The position numbers and the translations under genes were made by a program. A DNA stretch of 64,000 nt, taken from assembly GCA_045542075.1 (NCBI GenBank), contig JAZQKI010000023.1, positions 1 to 64,000 on the forward strand, read 5' to 3'. Origin of the DNA: SVTX01 sp045542075. Lineage in GTDB: Bacteria > Bacillota > Clostridia > Oscillospirales > CAG-272. Under the pieces are notes generated by a model. The model saw only the letters and a list, made by a program, of their open reading frames with translations, was not told the origin of the DNA and did not search any database. Below are positions 1 through 7,821 of the stretch, piece by piece. The first letter of the stretch is position 1. Each line of letters opens with the position of its first letter.

Positions 1-349
1 AGCGGTCTTAGGAAGACAATGTCATAAATCAACTCCTTGGCTCACAGAACGACATGGCTACGATCCGACTTCCTTTGATCCCCACCCGCACAAACGCTTT
101 TTTGCCACCGTTCATTGTGATTCGGATGGTTGTTCTGATTATTTCAACATATATACGAGTTTGCTTGCAAACTCGCGGAGGGGGGAGATTCTTAAGATGG
201 GGAGAGGGTCGTCCGTTGTTTTCGCTTGCGAAAACAAATTTCCCGGAAGAGAAATTAGGACACTCTCCCCTCTTAAGTGGCGTTCTTTGGATACTTTCTG
301 TCGACACGGACAGAAAGTATCATAAAACCAATCAATTTCAAAATTCTTA
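1..349. other. Non-coding left edge with nested inverted repeats
   Basis: I see no convincing gene here; the open frames on both strands match no family I recognise. The stretch is full of hairpins. One perfect 9-bp hairpin lies at 156-175 (CGAGTTTGC arms). An imperfect long inverted repeat pairs 191-207 with 263-277 (CTTAAGA...GGGGAGAG arms) and encloses a perfect 10-bp hairpin at 216-237 and a short one at 238-257. A perfect 13-bp-arm hairpin lies at about 289-320 (GATACTTTCTGTC arms). It may be an intergenic repeat element, or the terminators of a gene left of the window. Confidence 0.5.
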
Positions 350-378
350 TTGACAAAAAAAGTCTTTAGGACTATAAT
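350..378 (+). promoter_or_regulatory. Sigma-A promoter of ilvA
   Basis: Consensus -35 TTGACA (350-355) and -10 TATAAT (373-378) with a 17-bp spacer, 32 bp before the ilvA start. Confidence 0.9.
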
Positions 379-409
379 ATAGAATATATTATTATAAGGA
401 AGTCCATTT

Positions 410-1618
410 ATGCTCAATTTAGATATGATATACCACGCTTCATTCGTCCTCAAGGACGTTGTGCGTAAAACAAATCTCGTTTACTCCCCCGCTATAAACC
501 CCGACTGCAACGTCTACCTCAAGCCCGAAAACCTCCAGCTCACAGGCTCATTTAAGGTGCGCGGCGCAGGATATATGATCTCCCAGCTCACCGACGAGGA
601 AAAGGCTCGCGGCGTTATCGCCTGCTCTGCAGGAAATCACGCGCAGGGTGTGGCTCTCGCGGCAACCAAATACGGCATAAAGTCTCTCATCTGCCTGCCC
701 GACGGCGCGCCCATCTCCAAGGTCGAGGCAACCAAGGGCTACGGCGCGGACGTGTGTCTTGTCAAGGGAGTGTATGACGACGCATACAAAAAGGCGCTTG
801 AGCTTCGCGACGAATTTGGCTACACCTTCGTTCATCCCTTTGACGATGAGCGTGTGATCGCGGGCCAGGGCACAATAGGTCTTGAGATACTATCCGACCT
901 TGAGGACGTGGACGCGGTTGTTGTCCCCGTTGGCGGCGGAGGGCTTATATCAGGTGTCGCTTGTGCAATTAAGAAGTTGAAGCCGGGCTGTAAGGTCTAC
1001 GGCGTTCAGGCGCAGGGTGCGCCCAGCATGCTCAACTCAATTGCAAACAAGAGAATAGAGCGCCTCTCGTCAGTCTCCACGATAGCCGACGGCATTGCGG
1101 TCAAGCAGCCCGGTGTAAATACGTTTGAGCTTGTAAATCAATACGTTGACGGCATTGTGACCGTCACCGAGGACGAGATATGCTCGGCAATTCTGGCTCT
1201 TATTGAGCAGCACAAAATGATCGCCGAGGGCGCGGGCGCAGTTTCCGTTGCGGCGGTAATGTTCAACAAGATACCCGTAAAGAACAAGAACGTGGTCTGT
1301 CTGGTATCGGGCGGTAATATCGACGTTACGATTCTCTCCCGAGTCATAAAACGAGGTCTTTATAAAACAGGACGCTCCTGCGAGCTTTGTATAGAGCTTA
1401 TGGATAAGCCCGGACAGCTTCAGAAGGTCGCGGAAATAATCGCATCCAAGGGCGGAAACGTCATCTCCGTAAGTCACGAGCGCGGAAGCGAAACAGAGGA
1501 CATCAACGGCTGCTTCCTCCGTCTCATACTTGAAACAAGAAACTACGACCACATAGCCGAAATAAACAATGCTCTGCTCCAGGCAGGCTTGCATTTACAT
1601 AATGAAAGAGGTAACTGA
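410..1618 (+). CDS. ilvA: Threonine ammonia-lyase (threonine dehydratase)
   Basis: A PLP enzyme that deaminates L-threonine to 2-oxobutanoate, the entry step to isoleucine. The fold-type II signature is clear: the PLP lysine lies in SFKVRGA (Lys49) and the phosphate-binding glycine loop GGGG at 175-178. The last 75 or so residues form one ACT-like regulatory domain (ELCIELMDKPGQL...). At 402 residues it is the short form, shorter than the 514-residue E. coli IlvA. The single ACT domain fits either a biosynthetic or a catabolic (TdcB-like) enzyme. AAGGAAG precedes the ATG. The next gene starts 1 nt after the stop and encodes RidA, which removes the reactive enamine this enzyme releases. Confidence 0.93.
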   Translation: MLNLDMIYHASFVLKDVVRKTNLVYSPAINPDCNVYLKPENLQLTGSFKVRGAGYMISQLTDEEKARGVIACSAGNHAQGVALAATKYGIKSLICLPDGAPISKVEATKGYGADVCLVKGVYDDAYKKALELRDEFGYTFVHPFDDERVIAGQGTIGLEILSDLEDVDAVVVPVGGGGLISGVACAIKKLKPGCKVYGVQAQGAPSMLNSIANKRIERLSSVSTIADGIAVKQPGVNTFELVNQYVDGIVTVTEDEICSAILALIEQHKMIAEGAGAVSVAAVMFNKIPVKNKNVVCLVSGGNIDVTILSRVIKRGLYKTGRSCELCIELMDKPGQLQKVAEIIASKGGNVISVSHERGSETEDINGCFLRLILETRNYDHIAEINNALLQAGLHLHNERGN

Positions 1619-1619
1619 T

Positions 1620-1997
1620 ATGTCAGAAAGAGTATATACTAAAAACGCGCCCGACGCGATAGGTCCGTACAGCCAGGCAGTACGCGCAAACGGACTTGTA
1701 TTCACATCGGGTCAGATAGCTATAAACCCCGTAAGCGGTCAGGTTGAGGCTACAGACATCAAGGGACAGACCGAGCAGGTCTGCAAAAATCTCAAGGCGG
1801 TTCTTGACGCGTCCGGCTCAGGTATTACCCGCGTTGTGAAAACCACCTGTTTTCTCGCTGATATGGCGGATTTTGCCGCATTCAATGAGGTCTACGCAAC
1901 TTATTTTACATCAAAGCCCGCGCGCTCCTGCGTCGCTGTCAAAACCCTTCCAAAAAACGTCCTCGTGGAAGTCGAGGCAATAGCTGAGATAGACTAA
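1620..1997 (+). CDS. ridA: RidA family enamine/imine deaminase
   Basis: A 125-residue YjgF/YER057c/UK114 protein. RidA hydrolyses the 2-aminoacrylate and 2-aminocrotonate enamines made by PLP dehydratases such as IlvA, protecting other PLP enzymes. The family hallmarks are present: IGPYSQAV near the N-terminus, GQIA at 31-34, and the C-terminal RSCVAVKTLP with Arg102 (binds the substrate carboxylate) followed by VEVEAIA. The frame stays open upstream into ilvA, but this ATG has AGAGG at the right distance and gives the normal family length. The 1-nt gap to ilvA implies co-translation of enzyme and detoxifier. Confidence 0.95.
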   Translation: MSERVYTKNAPDAIGPYSQAVRANGLVFTSGQIAINPVSGQVEATDIKGQTEQVCKNLKAVLDASGSGITRVVKTTCFLADMADFAAFNEVYATYFTSKPARSCVAVKTLPKNVLVEVEAIAEID

Positions 1998-2010
1998 TAG
2001 GTTAATTATT

Positions 2011-3345
2011 ATGGATACGACACAAATTTTACTTTCAATTTCAGTATGCGTCATGGTCGGACTGCTCATGTCACGAATCTGCAAGCTGCTCAAGCTCCCC
2101 GCAGTCACAGGATATCTTGTGGCGGGAGTTATTATCGGCTGCTTCTGTCTTGGCAGAGTGACTCTGCCCGGCGGCTATCACCTCGGATTTTCATCTAAGG
2201 ACTTTGCGGACGTTCACGCACTCGGCATACTCTCCGACGTAGCTCTTGGCTTTATCGCCTTTTCAATAGGCAGCGAGTTCAAGCTTTCCGATTTGAAAAA
2301 GACGGGTAAGAACGTAGCCGTCATAGGCTGTGTTCAGGCAATAGTTGCCTCGCTCGTTGTCTGCGGTGCGCTTGTGGGACTGCACTATATACTTCTCGGA
2401 GCGACGGGTAACGACATCCTTCCCTTGCCAGCCGCACTGATACTCGGCGCGATAGCGTCAGCCACCGCTCCCGCGGCAACCCTGATGGTCGTGCGTCAGT
2501 ACAAGGCAAAGGGCCCGCTTACGGATATGCTGCTCCCTATCGTCGCGCTTGACGACGCGGTAGGTCTTATAATTTTTGCGGTTCTTATGGGAATAGCCAA
2601 GGCTATAAGCGGCGGCGATCCAAGCATCATCTCCATAGTTGTTGAGCCGATTATTGAGATAGTTGCCTCACTGATCATCGGTGCGATCCTCGGACTGATC
2701 CTTTCCGAGCTTGAAAAGCTCTTCCATTCAAACAGTAACCGTTTGTCGCTGGTCATAGCCTTTGTGTTCATAACGGTAGCGATAACGGCGCTCAAAAACC
2801 TGCATATAGGAACTGTACATATTGGATTTTCGTCTCTTTTGACGTGTATGATGTGCGGAACGGTGTTCTGCAACGTTTGTGAATGCTCGGACGAGATGAT
2901 GAGTCGAGCAGATAGCTGGACAAAGCCTCTGCTTATTCTGTTCTTCGTCGTCAGCGGCGCGGAGCTTGACCTCAGCGTCTTCCTCGAACCGGCATTTCTG
3001 CTTATCGGTATCATATATATCATTTTCCGTTCCGCGGGAAAATATTTCGGCGCGAGATTTTCCTCGCAGCTCATGGGCTGTGACCACAACATTGTAAATT
3101 ACCTTGGCGTCACCCTGCTCCCTCAGGCGGGAGTCGCGCTCGGTATGGTCAGCACCGTCGCAAACGACTCAATGCTTGGCGGCACGGAAATAGCCAACAC
3201 TGTGCGTTTCGTAATTCTGTTCAGCGTCCTGGTATATGAAATAGTAGGACCCGTGCTCACAAAATGGGCTCTTACAAGAGCGGGAGATATTACACCCAAG
3301 CCCGCAAACCACTCGCGCAGAGTCAAAAATCCCGAGCATCTGTAA
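2011..3345 (+). CDS. Cation:proton antiporter (CPA2/Kef-like)
   Basis: A 444-residue polytopic membrane protein with 12 or so hydrophobic segments. The N-terminal LPAVTGYLVAGVIIG is typical of the Na+/H+ exchanger fold of the CPA2 group, and the LDDAVGLIIF stretch near residue 180 carries the paired aspartates expected in the ion-binding centre. No C-terminal TrkA-N (RCK) domain follows, so it is not a full KefB/KefC. The ion (Na+ or K+) cannot be read from sequence. It starts 13 nt after ridA with only a weak RBS, so it is probably the third gene of the ilvA transcript, which ends at the terminator right after it. Confidence 0.85.
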   Translation: MDTTQILLSISVCVMVGLLMSRICKLLKLPAVTGYLVAGVIIGCFCLGRVTLPGGYHLGFSSKDFADVHALGILSDVALGFIAFSIGSEFKLSDLKKTGKNVAVIGCVQAIVASLVVCGALVGLHYILLGATGNDILPLPAALILGAIASATAPAATLMVVRQYKAKGPLTDMLLPIVALDDAVGLIIFAVLMGIAKAISGGDPSIISIVVEPIIEIVASLIIGAILGLILSELEKLFHSNSNRLSLVIAFVFITVAITALKNLHIGTVHIGFSSLLTCMMCGTVFCNVCECSDEMMSRADSWTKPLLILFFVVSGAELDLSVFLEPAFLLIGIIYIIFRSAGKYFGARFSSQLMGCDHNIVNYLGVTLLPQAGVALGMVSTVANDSMLGGTEIANTVRFVILFSVLVYEIVGPVLTKWALTRAGDITPKPANHSRRVKNPEHL

Positions 3346-3353
3346 TAAATTCA

Positions 3354-3382
3354 GCCAACGCCTACGGGCGTTGGCTTTTTTT
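3354..3382 (+). terminator. Rho-independent terminator after the antiporter
   Basis: Perfect 9-bp stem GCCAACGCC/GGCGTTGGC with TACG loop followed by seven T residues. Confidence 0.95.
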
Positions 3383-3401
3383 ATAATATTTATTTTTGAG
3401 T

Positions 3402-3431
3402 GAATAAAATAAAACAACCCTGGAAATACTG
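3402..3431 (+). promoter_or_regulatory. Putative sigma-F promoter of spoIIR
   Basis: GAATA (3402-3406), a 15-bp spacer, then GGAAATACTG (3422-3431). This fits the forespore sigma-F pattern GYWTA-N15-GGnnAnAnT with one -35 mismatch. It lies 30 bp before the spoIIR start, and no sigma-A promoter competes with it. Confidence 0.65.
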
Positions 3432-3460
3432 TTTTGGAAACAAAAAATTGGAGGTAAAAA

Positions 3461-4081
3461 ATGAAGTTTGCTCAAAAATTACTTATTTTATGTATCGTCT
3501 GTATGGCGGCGATGTTTATAGTCAGCGCTCTGCCCATTCACGGAGAGGAGAAAATATACGACTCTGTCGTGCGCTTCCACGTGCTCGCCAATTCCGACAG
3601 CGAGGAGGATCAGGCATTAAAGCTCAAGGTGCGCGACGAGGTATTACTTCTCACCGCTCCCGCGCTTGAGGGCTGCACCTCACGTGACGAAGCCCAAAAA
3701 ATTCTTTCAGACCTCATTCCTCAAATAAAGGAAGCCGCCGCAGAGGTCATAAGATCAGAGGGTTATTCCTACCCTGTTGATGCGGTCATAGATAAGGAAT
3801 ATTATCCATCCAAGGAATATGAAAGCTGCAGCTTTCCCGAGGGCAAATATATGTCTCTGCGCATAATCATCGGAGAGGGCGAGGGGCAGAATTGGTGGTG
3901 CTGTTTGTTCCCTCCTCTGTGTCTTTCCTCTGCAACAAGTCAGGAGGAAAACGAGGACGCATTCATATCCGTAGGTCTTACGGGTGAGCAATACAAGGTC
4001 ATAACCGAGACGGACACGCCCAAATACAAGGTGCGCTTCAAAATCCTTGAGGTGCTTCAGCGCGCTTTAGGCACGGATTAA
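3461..4081 (+). CDS. spoIIR: Stage II sporulation protein R
   Basis: A 206-residue exported protein. In known sporulators SpoIIR is made in the forespore under sigma-F, secreted into the intermembrane space, and triggers SpoIIGA to process pro-sigma-E in the mother cell. Seen here: an N-terminal hydrophobic signal segment (about 5-25), the family core VRFHVLANSDSEEDQALKLKVRDEVL, and the WWCCLFPPLC segment typical of this family. GGAGG sits 7-8 nt before the ATG. It is a single-gene unit bounded by a sigma-F-like promoter and a hairpin terminator. Confidence 0.95.
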   Translation: MKFAQKLLILCIVCMAAMFIVSALPIHGEEKIYDSVVRFHVLANSDSEEDQALKLKVRDEVLLLTAPALEGCTSRDEAQKILSDLIPQIKEAAAEVIRSEGYSYPVDAVIDKEYYPSKEYESCSFPEGKYMSLRIIIGEGEGQNWWCCLFPPLCLSSATSQEENEDAFISVGLTGEQYKVITETDTPKYKVRFKILEVLQRALGTD

Positions 4082-4084
4082 AAT

Positions 4085-4121
4085 AAAATTGAGGCAGCGT
4101 ACATGCTTGCCTCAATTTTTT
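4085..4121. terminator. Bidirectional terminator between spoIIR and the SLOG gene
   Basis: A 12-bp stem (AAAATTGAGGCA and its complement) with an A-run on the left and a T-run on the right, so it can serve both convergent genes. The right edge overlaps the stop codon of the reverse gene. Confidence 0.9.
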
Positions 4122-4596
4122 ATTTATATATATTCTCAACCTCAACTCCGCGCTCTCTGGCGTATGATACCGTATATGCCGTGCCCCCCGTAGCCTTGTT
4201 GCAATATGCTATACAAAGGTCTGCGCCGTCTACAAGTGCTCTGTCCCGCCTGAACATACAACCCGATGCCCATTTCTCGCTGACGTATCTTACCGAGTCC
4301 GCTTGCGAGAGTATATAGTTATATTTTTCAATGTCACTATCGCTCCAGCCGTAGGTCTGATCCCTGCACGGCAGAAGAAGATGAAGTCTTACGTTTGGGA
4401 ATTTTTCTTTTGCGGACAAGACGCAGAGCGCCGCAAGTGTGTCAAAGCCCACCGCTCCACCCGCGCGGAAATCAACATTCTCCGAAAGAGCGGCTCCCGT
4501 CCCTGCAAGCCTCTCTATTTTTTCTTCCAGCAGGCTTACAGTCTGCACTATGTTGTTTGGCTCAAGCTTTCTGTGTCCTGTAAAACAGACCGTCAT
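4120..4596 (-). CDS. SLOG-fold protein, DUF1273/YpsA-like
   Basis: A 158-residue soluble protein. It begins CFTGHRKL, continues with GGAVGFDTLAA, and ends with TGGTAYTVSYARERG. This glycine-rich pattern belongs to the SLOG superfamily (YpsA, YoqJ, DprA, LOG relatives), whose members bind nucleotide-type ligands; the role of this subgroup is unknown. It is a lone gene with its own promoter (4628-4656), divergent from spoIIE and convergent with spoIIR. A sporulation link is suggested only by position. Confidence 0.8.
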   Translation of the reverse strand: MTVCFTGHRKLEPNNIVQTVSLLEEKIERLAGTGAALSENVDFRAGGAVGFDTLAALCVLSAKEKFPNVRLHLLLPCRDQTYGWSDSDIEKYNYILSQADSVRYVSEKWASGCMFRRDRALVDGADLCIAYCNKATGGTAYTVSYARERGVEVENIYK

Positions 4597-4627
4597 TGTC
4601 CTGCCCTCCCTTTTGAGTAGTAAAATA

Positions 4628-4656
4628 ATTTTAGCACGGACGAGGCAAAAAGTAAA
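4628..4656 (-). promoter_or_regulatory. Sigma-A promoter of the SLOG gene
   Basis: Read on the reverse strand: TTTACT (4651-4656), 17-bp spacer, TAAAAT (4628-4633), 31 bp before the start codon. Confidence 0.6.
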
Positions 4657-4685
4657 TAGCTTTTCTCTGATTTTCCTTAAATTCG

Positions 4686-4845
4686 TTCGTCAAATTTATG
4701 TTTTTCTCCACAAATTCCGCCAAATCACGACCTCTACTTTGACAAACAGCTGCCAATTTCTCCCCGTAATCTCCCTTTGTGACAAAACAATCCGCAAAAA
4801 TGCAAATTTACTTCGACATACTTCTCCCCCTAAATCCTTTATAAT
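4686..4845 (+). promoter_or_regulatory. Spo0A-type promoter region of spoIIE with 0A boxes
   Basis: Two exact matches to the reversed 0A box TTCGnCA occur: TTCGTCA at 4686-4692 and TTCGACA at 4812-4818. A one-mismatch copy, TTTGACA, lies near 4739. The second box overlaps a -35-like TCGACA (4813-4818), followed 21 bp later by a perfect -10 TATAAT (4840-4845). A 21-22 bp spacer is too long for ordinary sigma-A promoters but is the hallmark of Spo0A-activated promoters such as B. subtilis spoIIE and spoIIG. Confidence 0.75.
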
Positions 4846-4983
4846 ATATATGTTGATGTCTGCCGTGACGCAATTTGCGCGCGAAATGCCTTCAAATCCA
4901 CTCAAAACAGAGTGTTTTTTGATTTTATTCGGACAGGCCTCGCAAAAAAATATCAGTTGCCATTCTGGCAGAACGGAGTAAAA

Positions 4984-7722
4984 ATGCAGCAAGAGAAAAA
5001 CAAGGATACGTCAAAAAAAGGCAAGGCATCCGCAAAGCAGAGTTCCCACGAGCATAAAGGACAAGCCTACATAGAAAAACTACTTTCAAAAATATCGCCA
5101 TCAGGGGAGAAGGCACGAGAGAGGCTTCAAAAAATAACCTCGTGGTCCTGCGGCTTTTTCCTTTCATGGATACTGTCAAGCGGCATGCTTGTGTTTGGCG
5201 CGCAGCCTTTTGCACTGTGTCTTTTGTGTGTCACGGAAAATAACCTTATCCCAATCTTTTTGGGTATCGCAGTTGCCGCGCTTACCGGTAAGGTGGGCTT
5301 GCCTGTTTTGTGGGGCGGACTTGTCATACTGATATTCAGAGTGATCGTCTCGTTTGTCCCTGATTTTCACGACAAAAGCCGCGACTCCATAAAAGCCACA
5401 ACAATAAACCTCGACGGATTTATTGACGACGAGCCCTTGTTGCTTGAGGGCGAGGTGTCCGAGAAAAAAGGCTTTTACCAAAAAGTCTTTGTTCCCACAA
5501 AAGCCTTTGCGGAGAAATTTTTGGGTATAAACACTCAAGCACAGCAGTTAACTCCGAGCGCTCAAAAGCGCAGGTACAACGAGAGCCTTGCGGCAAAAGC
5601 ACTTTTTGCAGGTGTTGGAGGCTTTGTTTGCGGTCTTTTTGCTTTGGTTGACGGCAATTACGCTTTTTTCAATATGTTCGGCGCACTCTGTCTGATACTT
5701 CTCTCCCCCGTAATTGTATTACTGTTTTCGGGCGCGGACTGCGAGGACGTGGGCTTTCGCTCGTGGCGTCACTCCATCTCCTGGTTTTTGATCCTGTGCG
5801 CCGCCGTCTGGTCGGCGGACGGCGCAATGGCGCTTGGAATCCCCATAGCGCCACTTATCGCAACACTTTTCACTTTGTTTATAACAGGCACGCGCGGGGT
5901 TGTCTCCGGTGCTATATCTGGCCTTATATTCGGCCTTATATACAACCCGCTCTACGCTCCGCTGCTGGTGATATGCGCGCTCATATACGGTCTTATCTCG
6001 CCTCTGAAAAAAGCCATAGCCCTGGGGCTTGTCTGCCTTGGTGTTGTTTTGTGGTGCTACTATTTTGGCGGCACGGCGGGACTTGTCAGCACGCTAACTC
6101 CTATGCTTGTCTCGATCCCCGTGTTTTTTGTCGCGGATAAATATTACACAGTTATTTTTCCAGAGCGGGCCATCGAGGACACCGACGCGGTAAGCAAAAT
6201 GTTTGAGCAAAGGGCTCGGGCGGGTGCGGGTGTGTATTTTGCCGAGGCAGTCTCCGAGCGAGAAAAAAATGAGGGTATGACGGACAAGCTCGGCGCACTT
6301 TCCGAGGCTTTTTCCTCCCTCTCGGAGACCTTTAACGACCTTGTGGACAGATTCCGCCGTCCTGACATACTCGGTCTGCAGAAGATCTCCGACAACGCAT
6401 TTTCAAAAAACTGCGAGGGCTGCAGAAACAGAGACGTCTGCTGGGGCGTAGGCTACAGCGAGACCCTTGAGGTCATAAATAAGATCACATCCTGCCTGCA
6501 CACCCGCGGAGACGTCTCGCCCGAGGACCTTCCAAATACATTTTTCTCCTCCTGCCCTCGCGCGCAGAGAATAGTCGCTGATGTCAACGAGGAGTGCAGA
6601 GCCGCAACCGAGAGCCTTATCCAAAACCAGAAGATCGGCATTTTCGCCTCAAACTTTGATGACATAGGCGCAATTCTGAGAGATGCCCTTGAGGACGACG
6701 GCGAGGAATACGAATGCGATCTTGCTCTCGGAGAGCAGATATTTGATATGCTTACACAGGTAAATTATAAAATAAAGGGTGTGGTTGTCTGCGGAAAGCG
6801 CAACAAACGGGTGCTTATCAAGGGCTCGGCAACTCAAAAAACTTCACCGCTCTCAGGCGGCGAGCTATGCAAGAGAATAAGCGATATAGTCGGTGTAAGT
6901 CTTATCGGCCCCGTGTTTGAGATGTCTGCCGACGAGACGGTCATGACCTTTTATTCCAAGCCGAAGCTCAGCGCGATATGCTCACACGGCAGACTTGCCG
7001 CAGACGATGACGCGGATAGTCTGTACGCCGAAATACTTGAAGCTGACGGGATAAGGTTCTTTAAGGAAGACTCGGGCGACAGTACTGCCTGCGGCGACTG
7101 TACAAGAGTGTTCGTAAACGGAAACTCCTATTTTTACTCCCTCATCAGCGACGGAATGGGAAGCGGTTCATCAGCCGCTCTCGCAAGCGAGGTCTCGTCT
7201 ATGTTCGTTGAAAAAATGCTTATGGCGGGCAATCGCGCGGACATAACCGTCCGGATGCTCAACAACTTTTTGCGCTCAGAAAACATCGGACTCGGACAGG
7301 AATGCTCGGCAACTCTTGACCTTTTTGAGCTTGACCTTATGAACGGATGCGCCTCGTTTATAAAAAGCGGCGCCGCTCCCACCTTTATCTGCCGCGATCA
7401 GACTGTATATAAGATCAATTCCCGAACAATGCCCGTAGGTATTATTAAGCAAGCCGACGCAAAGCTTACCCGTTTTGACACAAGCCCTTGGGATATGGTG
7501 GTGATGGTGAGCGACGGCTGCTGTCCCGACAGCGAGGACTGCCCCTGGCTTGTGGATTATCTGTCCGAGATAAGCATACCAAAGGCAGACCGAACTCCTG
7601 AGGCTCTTGAGAAATTTACAGGGGACGTCAAAAACAAAATTCTCTCCCTTGCCATTGAAAACACCCCCGAGGGTAAACAAAAGGACGATATTTCGGTCTC
7701 GGTCGTGCTGATCTCCGCATAA
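4984..7722 (+). CDS. spoIIE: Stage II sporulation protein E (SpoIIAA phosphatase)
   Basis: A 912-residue membrane-bound PP2C phosphatase. In known sporulators it dephosphorylates SpoIIAA to free sigma-F and helps place the polar septum. Residues 40-400 or so hold about ten transmembrane helices. A central region has the family CEGCRNRDVCWG cysteine cluster, and the C-terminal 250 residues form the PP2C domain with metal-binding aspartates in SDGMGSG (Asp723) and VMVSDG (Asp844). An upstream in-frame GTG at 4912 would add 24 residues, but GGAG lies 5 nt before this ATG. It is somewhat longer than B. subtilis SpoIIE (827). Confidence 0.95.
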   Translation: MQQEKNKDTSKKGKASAKQSSHEHKGQAYIEKLLSKISPSGEKARERLQKITSWSCGFFLSWILSSGMLVFGAQPFALCLLCVTENNLIPIFLGIAVAALTGKVGLPVLWGGLVILIFRVIVSFVPDFHDKSRDSIKATTINLDGFIDDEPLLLEGEVSEKKGFYQKVFVPTKAFAEKFLGINTQAQQLTPSAQKRRYNESLAAKALFAGVGGFVCGLFALVDGNYAFFNMFGALCLILLSPVIVLLFSGADCEDVGFRSWRHSISWFLILCAAVWSADGAMALGIPIAPLIATLFTLFITGTRGVVSGAISGLIFGLIYNPLYAPLLVICALIYGLISPLKKAIALGLVCLGVVLWCYYFGGTAGLVSTLTPMLVSIPVFFVADKYYTVIFPERAIEDTDAVSKMFEQRARAGAGVYFAEAVSEREKNEGMTDKLGALSEAFSSLSETFNDLVDRFRRPDILGLQKISDNAFSKNCEGCRNRDVCWGVGYSETLEVINKITSCLHTRGDVSPEDLPNTFFSSCPRAQRIVADVNEECRAATESLIQNQKIGIFASNFDDIGAILRDALEDDGEEYECDLALGEQIFDMLTQVNYKIKGVVVCGKRNKRVLIKGSATQKTSPLSGGELCKRISDIVGVSLIGPVFEMSADETVMTFYSKPKLSAICSHGRLAADDDADSLYAEILEADGIRFFKEDSGDSTACGDCTRVFVNGNSYFYSLISDGMGSGSSAALASEVSSMFVEKMLMAGNRADITVRMLNNFLRSENIGLGQECSATLDLFELDLMNGCASFIKSGAAPTFICRDQTVYKINSRTMPVGIIKQADAKLTRFDTSPWDMVVMVSDGCCPDSEDCPWLVDYLSEISIPKADRTPEALEKFTGDVKNKILSLAIENTPEGKQKDDISVSVVLISA

Positions 7723-7761
7723 AAAATGCAAGCCGGTATCGGCATAAAATCCCAAAAATCC

Positions 7762-7790
7762 TTGACAAACAAAGGCAAAAGGTTTATAAT
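7762..7790 (+). promoter_or_regulatory. Sigma-A promoter of glnN
   Basis: TTGACA (7762-7767), 17 bp, TATAAT (7785-7790). No riboswitch-like fold is visible in the short leader. Confidence 0.93.
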
Positions 7791-7821
7791 TTTTGTATCT
7801 TGTATGAAAGGATGACGCCCT

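Noticed and set aside
29..307. Reverse ORF of 92 codons at the left edge
   Set aside because: It runs across nested hairpins, has no RBS and no recognisable domain.
4439..4981. Forward ORF upstream of spoIIE
   Set aside because: It covers the reverse SLOG gene and the spoIIE promoter with 0A boxes; the product has no protein-like pattern.
7723..7821. Riboswitch before glnN
   Set aside because: The leader is too short and unstructured to hold a glutamine or other aptamer.
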